Position numbers and translations under genes: made by a program. The notes beneath the pieces are model-generated. The model ran no database searches. It worked only from the letters and a program-made list of their open reading frames with translations, and was not told the origin of the DNA. DNA of 10,980 bases, taken from the NCBI GenBank assembly GCA_023415275.1, contig JAEZLJ010000143.1, positions 1-10,980 on the forward strand, given 5' to 3'. Below are positions 6,551-10,980 of this stretch, piece by piece; the first letter of the stretch is position 1; each line of letters opens with the position of its first letter. Origin of the DNA: Bacteroidota bacterium (lineage in GTDB: Bacteria; Bacteroidota; Bacteroidia; Chitinophagales; Chitinophagaceae).

Positions 6551-6943
6551 TCAAAAACCTTTTGCAGATGCAGTCTTGGCACATTCGTAACAGTTGCCAT
6601 CCTTATCCAATACTACATCAGGATGCATGCGGCAGGTATAGATCTTAATAGAAGATGCCTTTGCACATTCATAGCAATTGCCATCTTTATCTAAAACTAC
6701 ATCAGGGTGAGTGCGGCAGGTTGATATCTTTAAAATATCTGTCTTTACAGACTCCTTTGCAGTAACCTCAGTTTTTTTGCCACATTTGGGACACTTGCCA
6801 GGTTGCGCAATGGCAACATCTGAATGCATAGGACAGGTATATTGTGCTGTTTGTTGAGCCGATTTATTTTTACAAGGTTTAGCTTGTGCTGAAACCGAGA
6901 CCGTAGCCATGCACATGATCAAAAAAAGAAGGAACGTTTTCAT
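6551..6943 (-). CDS. Exported heavy-metal-binding protein with three HMBD-type modules
   Basis: A 130-residue protein with a signal peptide (MKTFLLFLIMCMATVSVSAQA, cut near residue 20). Three Cys-rich modules follow. The first is a standard heavy-metal-binding domain: YTCPMHSDV at 35-43 and CPKC at 51-54, as found in CusB-type efflux proteins and P-type ATPases. The second (TCRTHPDVV with CYEC, 75-93) and third (TCRMHPDVV with CYEC, 103-121) are near-identical repeats with a 28-residue period, LDKDGN replacing the usual loop and CYEC replacing CPKC. At DNA level they form an 84-base tandem duplication (6579-6638 and 6663-6722) in which most of the differences fall at every third base. The protein probably binds copper or another soft metal in the periplasm. 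It converges with the regulator gene, 44 bases away, and is not obviously in its operon. Confidence 0.75.
   Translation of the reverse strand: MKTFLLFLIMCMATVSVSAQAKPCKNKSAQQTAQYTCPMHSDVAIAQPGKCPKCGKKTEVTAKESVKTDILKISTCRTHPDVVLDKDGNCYECAKASSIKIYTCRMHPDVVLDKDGNCYECAKTASAKGF
6579..6722 (-). repeat. 84-base tandem duplication inside the metal-binding gene
   Basis: Segments 6579-6638 and 6663-6722 align without gaps at an 84-base offset. I count 10 differences in 60 aligned bases. Most fall at a three-base spacing consistent with silent changes; the main protein change is Met to Thr next to the conserved His. The pattern indicates an older in-frame duplication kept under selection for the protein sequence. 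Confidence 0.75.
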
Positions 6944-7509
6944 AATAAACTTTTTATATGATGGTTGAATTTTTTACTAATGTGAAGGTGGTTGAAGATC
7001 CAGGCGTAAGTATTTCCCTTCCTGTTATGATGTCCAGGCTTTTGAGCAAGTGAGTTATAGCAACCGGGTTTTTCACATATTTCTCTATTCGCACCACAAA
7101 GCTTGGAAATATATAGTCCATTTTTAATGACCTTCATCAGACATTTATATGATAAATAACTGATAGAAGTTATCTGATTACGAACATAAGCCTGGGGTTA
7201 GGGTCCTTCCAACTTTTGCTATTGGGAAAGAAGCTATATTATGCCTGGAAGCCTGGATAGTTGAAAACGGGCCTTTATGATCATGTTTACATCCATTTTA
7301 TGGCTAGCGGAGGACTTAGATCAGCTGTTATTGGGCCCTGGAATAATGAAGGGAAAAACACGTATTCCCCTGTCTTAATGAGTGCCAGGTTTTGGTAAAT
7401 CCTTATTCGGTAAGATCAATCTGTAAGAAAAGTAGTTGGATGGGAAATCTGTAAAAGGAAATAGTACCTAACTATTAGGTGTTGTAAGCCTGTCCGGGTG
7501 AAATAATTG
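6944..7509. other. Long intergenic region, no supportable gene
   Basis: About 570 bases between two minus-strand genes. A 65-codon minus-strand frame (6940-7137) overlaps the downstream ATG by ATGA, but it has no recognisable features and I do not call it. Short hairpins occur at 7156-7173 (ATAACT/AGTTAT) and 7466-7480 (ACCTAA/TTAGGT). Plus-strand frames near 7260-7400 are short and unrecognised. It may include the metal-binding gene's promoter and decayed sequence. Confidence 0.45.
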
Positions 7510-7544
7510 AAAAGAACCGCCATTATGTATGGCGGTTCTTTTTT
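7510..7544. terminator. Bidirectional-looking rho-independent terminator after the cupredoxin gene
   Basis: AAAAGAACCGCCAT (7510-7523) pairs over 14 bases with ATGGCGGTTCTTTT (7529-7542) around a 5-base loop. The A and T flanks give a U run on both strands. It lies about 40 bases past the stop of the minus-strand cupredoxin gene, whose operon it should end. No plus-strand gene precedes it closely. Confidence 0.88.
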
Positions 7545-7581
7545 ACAAACCAAACCTATGCCATCAACACAGGTGCCAAGG

Positions 7582-7926
7582 TTATTTCACTACCAGTTTG
7601 CCTTTCATAACGGGGTGAAAGCTGCAATAGTAATCAGCGCTTTCCTTTACAACCAGCTTATAAGACTGGTCGCTTTGCAAAGGAGCTGATGCCCATTTTT
7701 TATCGTTTTGTTCCGTCACATTATGCGTTATGATATCCTTATTGATAAAGGTGACTGTGTCTCCTTTGTTCACCGTTAATTCTGTAGGTGAAAATTTCAT
7801 TCCTATGATATCCACGTGATGCGTTTGAGGCTTTTGATCACCTAGTGGGGAAGAACAACGGGATGATAACATCACCAAAGAAATAAAAATAGCAGGGAAG
7901 AAAAATTTGATCAGGAAATGTCTCAT
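7582..7926 (-). CDS. Cupredoxin (type 1 copper protein), secreted or lipid-anchored
   Basis: A 114-residue protein. Residues 1-23 form a hydrophobic leader ending LSSRC; Cys24 could be lipidated, but Arg at -1 is unusual for a lipobox, so simple secretion or a membrane anchor is also possible. The mature part is a single beta-barrel domain: VDIIGMKFSPTELTVNKGDTVTFINKD, then THNVTE with His68, then YYCSFHPVMKGKLVV with Cys101, His104 and Met107. His-Cys-His-Met is the complete type 1 copper ligand set of plastocyanin/azurin-like proteins, implying an electron-transfer role outside the inner membrane. The start codon shares a base with the stop of the upstream DUF4142 gene (TAATG), so the two are one operon with coupled translation. 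A di-heme cytochrome diverges nearby and is a possible partner (inference). Confidence 0.85.
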   Translation of the reverse strand: MRHFLIKFFFPAIFISLVMLSSRCSSPLGDQKPQTHHVDIIGMKFSPTELTVNKGDTVTFINKDIITHNVTEQNDKKWASAPLQSDQSYKLVVKESADYYCSFHPVMKGKLVVK

Positions 7927-8468
7927 TATTTATAATTTTTCTGCACCATCTCAGCATGCTCAAGGTGTGCTTTTAACGCCGGAACCACGTTTTCTAATAA
8001 TTGTTTTAATTCGGCATTGTCCGCCTGTGGTATCAATTGCTGCTCCACTGCATTGATCACTGCTTTATGATAAGCCACTTCATTGTCTATATAGGCTTTA
8101 TTGAAACGGGCACCTGATTTTTTCTGTAAGGATTGCCTGGTTTGAGCAGCCTGGGAAAGCAGGCTTTCACTGACTGCATTGTCTTTGGGTGTTACACCCA
8201 GTTTTTGAACCAATGCTGTGGCCTGGCCTATCACAGCTTTATGATCTCTCTTCATGGTTTCAGCAAAGTTGATGATGGCTTTATCTTTCGATTTTTGTAA
8301 GGCTATATCCGCATAGTTGATGTCGATCTGGTTGGCCACTACAGCTACTGAGGCAATCTCGGGGTCAGTAAGATCTTTCTTCTGCTGCGCAGAAAGGTCA
8401 GTTTGAAATAGAAGTGCACAGGCAAGGGTTAACGGAACTGCCAATCTTACAATTTTTCTGCTTGTCAT
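7926..8468 (-). CDS. DUF4142 exported helical protein
   Basis: A 180-residue protein with a signal peptide (1-27, ending LSAQ). The mature part is almost all helix and matches the DUF4142 layout: a first helix with VAVVANQIDINYADIALQKSKD, then FAETMKRDHKAV (His76), a long pair with IDNEVAYHKAVINAVEQQLIP (His134), and a last helix VVPALKAHLEHAEMV (His168, His171). The spaced His and acidic residues in a four-helix layout resemble ferritin-like folds, so metal binding is plausible, but the family has no established activity. It is the first gene of a two-gene operon; its TAA overlaps the ATG of the cupredoxin by one base. It diverges from the cytochrome gene across a 291-base region. Confidence 0.85.
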   Translation of the reverse strand: MTSRKIVRLAVPLTLACALLFQTDLSAQQKKDLTDPEIASVAVVANQIDINYADIALQKSKDKAIINFAETMKRDHKAVIGQATALVQKLGVTPKDNAVSESLLSQAAQTRQSLQKKSGARFNKAYIDNEVAYHKAVINAVEQQLIPQADNAELKQLLENVVPALKAHLEHAEMVQKNYK

Positions 8469-8759
8469 TGTTTGAAATTTTGGTAAAAAAAATTTGTTGT
8501 CTGCTTAATGGATTCGGTCATTCATAAAAAGGTTACAATGACAGGTTAGTATTATCAGTTTTATATAAAAAAAGAAAGCATTTAAAAAATACCGCTGGGT
8601 GGCTGTAACCTTTTTCATTTTAACTGCTCTATTTATTCAATACAGATTACAGACGTTCCGTACCATCAATGTTATGATCAGTGTTTACCATTTCAAACAC
8701 CTGCCAATAGCCTATGTAGATATCCAAAAATTTTATTTACCATAATAATAAGCTCAATT
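8469..8759. other. Divergent control region between the DUF4142-cupredoxin operon and the cytochrome gene
   Basis: About 290 AT-rich bases that must hold both promoters. The main structure is the 12-base inverted repeat described separately. I find no exact TAnnTTTG element and no Shine-Dalgarno sequence before either start. No small coding frame is evident. Confidence 0.5.
8526..8615. promoter_or_regulatory. 12-base perfect inverted repeat in a divergent promoter region
   Basis: AAAAAGGTTACA (8526-8537) and TGTAACCTTTTT (8604-8615) are perfect reverse complements, 66 bases apart. One arm lies close to each of the divergent genes, about 60 bases before the DUF4142 start and 145 before the cytochrome start. 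This suits either paired operator sites for one regulator with looping, or a long-loop hairpin in a leader transcript. The T run of the right arm is part of the repeat. Confidence 0.4.
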
Positions 8760-10058
8760 ATGCGCTACACAAATCAACTGGTGGTCGTTGTTTCTCTGAT
8801 AACAATAACCACACTGGCTCAATGCAGAAAAGAAGATCATAAAGGAAAAAATACAGACAATGATCCGGCCTTAATAGCTACGGGAAAGGACATTTTCAGG
8901 CATGATACTTTTGGAGATGAGGACTTCTGGTCTGGCGTGCTGCATTTGGATAAAGCTATTTTAGGTGCAAAATATGGTGGATATGGAGGCGGGGTCAGCC
9001 CTAAAACCGCGCTGGCAGTGGGTTTGAAGGTGGACGCTGATGCGCTTCCTGCCGACCTGGTAGCCGCTATCAAATCAGGAGCAGTGAACCTGGATGATCC
9101 TGCTACTACGGTTGCGCTTTTAAAGTTAAATGCCGTAGTAGGTGTAAAGGGAAGTTTCAATGCATCGGGAAATTTGACCTCGGTGGGCATCACCTGTGCT
9201 TCCTGTCATTCCACGGTTGATAACTCGTTTGCACAAGGTATAGGAAAGCGTCTTGATGGATGGCCTAACCGCGATCTTGATGTTGGCACTATCATTTCCC
9301 TAACGGATAATGCACAGCCAATTGCCAATATGCTGCATGTGAATGAACCTACCCTACGTTCTGTGCTCGGTGCCTGGGGACCCGGCAAGTTTGCAGCTGT
9401 ACTCTTTATGGATGGGAAGGCCCTTAAGCCGGATGGAACGGTGGCTGCCAACCTGATCCCTGCTGCATTTGGATTGAAAGACATTGATCTCACCACTTAT
9501 ACAGGCTGGGGTGATATCAGCTACTGGAATGCATTTGTAGGCAACCTGGAAATGCATGGTAAAGGAACCTTTCATGATGATCGTTTGAACGATCCTGTGA
9601 AATATCCCATAGCCGTAGAAAATGGATTCTGGAATGTTACACATAACCCGGACCTGATCACTTCCAAATTGCCTGCACTTAGGGCTTACCAGCATTCAAT
9701 CAAGGCGCCTGTACCTCCCGCAGGTAGTTTTAATGTGCCAATGGCGGCCAGAGGGCAGGGATTATTTATGTCAAAAGCTAAATGCAACACCTGCCATGCT
9801 GCACCACTGCTGGCTGACAATGTGCTGCATACGGGGGAGGAATTGGGCATCGATAATTTTGAAGCCATGCGTTCTCCTACCGGAAAGTACAGGACCACAC
9901 CATTGGGTGGGCTGTTTGCCCGGGAAAAGGGTGGCTTTTACCACGATGGAAGGTTTGCCACTTATGCTGATGTGATAAATCATTACAATGATCATTTTTC
10001 ACTGGGGTTGACGGCCTCCGAAAAGCAGGATATTATTGAATACCTCAAATCACTGTAG
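8760..10058 (+). CDS. Di-heme c-type cytochrome lipoprotein (peroxidase/MauG-like C-terminal half)
   Basis: A 432-residue protein. The N-terminus is a lipoprotein signal: a hydrophobic stretch, then TTLAQC with Cys22 as the lipid site. Two CxxCH heme-attachment motifs are present: CASCH at 146-150 and CNTCH at 342-346. The C-terminal third, with YRTTPLGGL, GGFYHDGRFATYADVINHYN and a closing DIIEYLKSL, is like bacterial di-heme cytochrome c peroxidases and MauG relatives. The first 140 residues (FGDEDFW, GVSPKTALAVGLKVD, LNAVVGVKG) and the middle (GWPNRDLDVG, AWGPGKF, YTGWGDISYWNAFVGNLEMHGKGTF) differ from classical CcpA and fit a widespread di-heme family of unknown function. It should face the periplasm or outer membrane and move electrons. 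Its divergent neighbour encodes a copper electron carrier. Peroxidase activity is not shown. Confidence 0.88.
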   Translation: MRYTNQLVVVVSLITITTLAQCRKEDHKGKNTDNDPALIATGKDIFRHDTFGDEDFWSGVLHLDKAILGAKYGGYGGGVSPKTALAVGLKVDADALPADLVAAIKSGAVNLDDPATTVALLKLNAVVGVKGSFNASGNLTSVGITCASCHSTVDNSFAQGIGKRLDGWPNRDLDVGTIISLTDNAQPIANMLHVNEPTLRSVLGAWGPGKFAAVLFMDGKALKPDGTVAANLIPAAFGLKDIDLTTYTGWGDISYWNAFVGNLEMHGKGTFHDDRLNDPVKYPIAVENGFWNVTHNPDLITSKLPALRAYQHSIKAPVPPAGSFNVPMAARGQGLFMSKAKCNTCHAAPLLADNVLHTGEELGIDNFEAMRSPTGKYRTTPLGGLFAREKGGFYHDGRFATYADVINHYNDHFSLGLTASEKQDIIEYLKSL

Positions 10059-10068
10059 GTTGGCTATG

Positions 10069-10136
10069 ACAAGGGATATAGAAAGCAGAACATAAAAAGA
10101 TCCCTAAGAAAGTATCTCTGTATCCCTTGTTGTTTT
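10069..10136 (+). terminator. Long-stem hairpin after the cytochrome gene, probable terminator
   Basis: Bases 10069-10082 (ACAAGGGATATAGA) pair with 10117-10130 (TCTGTATCCCTTGT) over 14 positions with one G-U. The loop is long (34 bases), and TGTTTT follows. The left arm's AGGGAT could instead pair with ATCCCT at 10100-10105 inside the loop, giving two mutually exclusive folds. It begins 11 bases past the cytochrome stop. Confidence 0.5.
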
Positions 10137-10223
10137 ACTGTCATTATTCCGCATGGCTAATGGGCAAACAGGCAGTACCCACTCTCCCTATTATGCGTAT
10201 CTAATCAATATTAAATAACGGTT

Positions 10224-10679
10224 ATGAATAATCGTGCACTTCCTATCAAAGATACCTGGTCAAAAAATCAACCGGTATTGCTACAGGTTACTTCCGGGTT
10301 TGGCTTTAATGAAACTCATTCCTTGAAAATATTACAGGAAGTCAGGGCAATGGCTTCTTCAGCGTCCTGCCATATGGAAGATCTGTCGTTGCGATTATGG
10401 CTGGTAAAAAAAGTGGTGCAAAAATGCGTATTCCTGGTCAGCAACGACATGTTTCAATGCAAAACAAATTACGTAGATCATGAACTTGCACTAGAGCGCA
10501 GGCCTTATCTCAGGTCTTTTATGCTTCACCAGACCAGGCAGATGCCGTTGCCCGTGTGGACCACCTACTTATTAGTGGATATTATAGGCTTCAACGAGTT
10601 GGAAGTGGCCAGCATAATAAACACACATCCGTTTAGAATCCGCGAACAATTAAGTATGGCCCGCAAGCTCATTGCCTGA
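10224..10679 (+). CDS. Divergent ECF sigma-factor-like protein
   Basis: A 151-residue soluble protein with no signal peptide or membrane helix. The C-terminal part (about 107-150) reads LPVWTTYLLVDIIGFNELEVASII...FRIREQLSMARKLI. This follows the sigma region 4 pattern of LP-x-x-hydrophobic-D-x-x-G-x-x-x-x-E-h-A-x-h-h followed by a basic recognition helix ending ARKL. The N-terminal half (VLLQVTSGFGFNETHSLKILQEV, then LSLRLWLVKKVVQKCVF) looks like a worn region 2: 'DAEDLVQEVF' is replaced by NETHSLKILQEV, and RLWLVKKVV stands for the usual RAWLYRIARN. It may be a true but drifted ECF-type sigma factor or a non-promoter-binding relative. No anti-sigma gene is visible before the window ends. Start ATG 10224 has no Shine-Dalgarno sequence. 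Moderate confidence, because the match is by pattern only. Confidence 0.55.
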   Translation: MNNRALPIKDTWSKNQPVLLQVTSGFGFNETHSLKILQEVRAMASSASCHMEDLSLRLWLVKKVVQKCVFLVSNDMFQCKTNYVDHELALERRPYLRSFMLHQTRQMPLPVWTTYLLVDIIGFNELEVASIINTHPFRIREQLSMARKLIA

Positions 10680-10980
10680 CCCATTTCATTACAGCCAATT
10701 ATATCTGTTCTATAAACCTCGGGGCTTTTCACTGGTTATATCATTGCGTTACCTTAAAGAATGACATTGTTCTACCAATATCATAACTATTTTTCTACCT
10801 CACACGCGGATTGGATCATTTACAGCGTTTGGCATATTTGAACAAGGTGAAAGAAGCGTACCTGGATACGCTAGCCTGTTAAAAGGGCGCCAGGACCAGG
10901 TATGTTACGGAAGGTCTTCCTGCTACCTTCGCCCGACCTCCTTCCTATCTCCCTTATAGGAAAGCCCAGGATACTCCGTG
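10680..10980. other. Right-edge region without a supportable gene
   Basis: About 300 bases; the final 120 look richer in G+C than the rest of the intergenic DNA. A short inverted repeat TACCTGG (10859-10865) / CCAGGTA (10896-10902) is present. A plus-strand frame is open from 10883 to the edge (ending RPPSYLPYRKAQDTP) but has no ATG. Another open stretch (10787-10879) has no ATG start either. I cannot identify either one. Confidence 0.4.

Noticed and set aside
6940..7137. 65-codon minus-strand frame ending with an ATGA overlap on the metal-binding gene
   Set aside because: The overlap is suggestive, but the product has no signal peptide, helix pattern or familiar motif and reads like translated intergenic DNA. 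A single ATGA overlap is a weak reason to call a gene.
7156..7480. Short hairpins ATAACT/AGTTAT and ACCTAA/TTAGGT as regulatory elements
   Set aside because: Stems of six bases in AT-rich DNA are expected by chance, and neither lies at a convincing position relative to a gene start.
9354..9695. Long minus-strand frames opposite the cytochrome gene (also 8837-9193 and 9206-9496)
   Set aside because: They are antisense frames to a clear di-heme cytochrome with two CxxCH motifs and have no features of their own.
1..10980. CRISPR array, insertion sequence, prophage, toxin-antitoxin or other defence system
   Set aside because: No regularly spaced repeats, transposase, integrase, nuclease or small paired toxin/antitoxin frames are seen. 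The only tandem repeat is inside the metal-binding gene.

Overview
The window looks like chromosomal DNA from a member of the Bacteroidota, most likely close to the Chitinophagaceae. This is inferred from protein style (DUF4142, GSP26-type flavoprotein, DoxX-like protein, a di-heme cytochrome lipoprotein, a drifted sigma-like protein), from starts without Shine-Dalgarno sequences, and from TAnnTTTG-like -7 promoter elements. No insertion sequence, phage gene or CRISPR array is visible.

Layout. 1-40: 5' part of a tRNA-Val(TAC) on the minus strand, cut by the window edge. 322-741 (-): DoxX-like four-helix membrane protein with a strong terminator. 1048-1503 (+): small exported protein with an allene-oxide-cyclase-like barrel motif. 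1598-2134 (-): general stress protein 26-type flavin-binding gene broken by one in-frame TAA. 2523-4608 (-): kup K+ transporter followed, with an 8-base overlap, by an unlisted 38-codon single-helix membrane peptide gene. 4757-6506 (+): KdpD-like histidine kinase (DUF4118 only, no KdpD/USP input region) and KdpE-like response regulator, also overlapping by 8 bases. 6551-6943 (-): exported three-module metal-binding protein. 7582-8468 (-): DUF4142 protein and cupredoxin, joined by TAATG. 8760-10058 (+): di-heme c-type cytochrome lipoprotein. 10224-10679 (+): divergent ECF-sigma-like protein. 10680-10980: no supportable gene.

How it fits together. The centre reads as a self-contained potassium-response module: a Kup transporter diverges from a kdpDE-like pair, and the 148-base gap between them carries TTTATA-N5-TTTACA, an 11-base-period direct repeat that resembles the KdpE operator of the E. 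coli kdp promoter as I remember it. No kdpFABC genes are present, so the pair may have been rewired to control Kup. The small peptide overlapping the kup stop may be an accessory subunit. This is the most novel-looking part of the window. The right half is envelope redox and metal biology: HMBD-type metal-binding repeats, a type-1 copper protein, a DUF4142 protein and a di-heme cytochrome. A 12-base perfect inverted repeat lies in the divergent gap between the last two.
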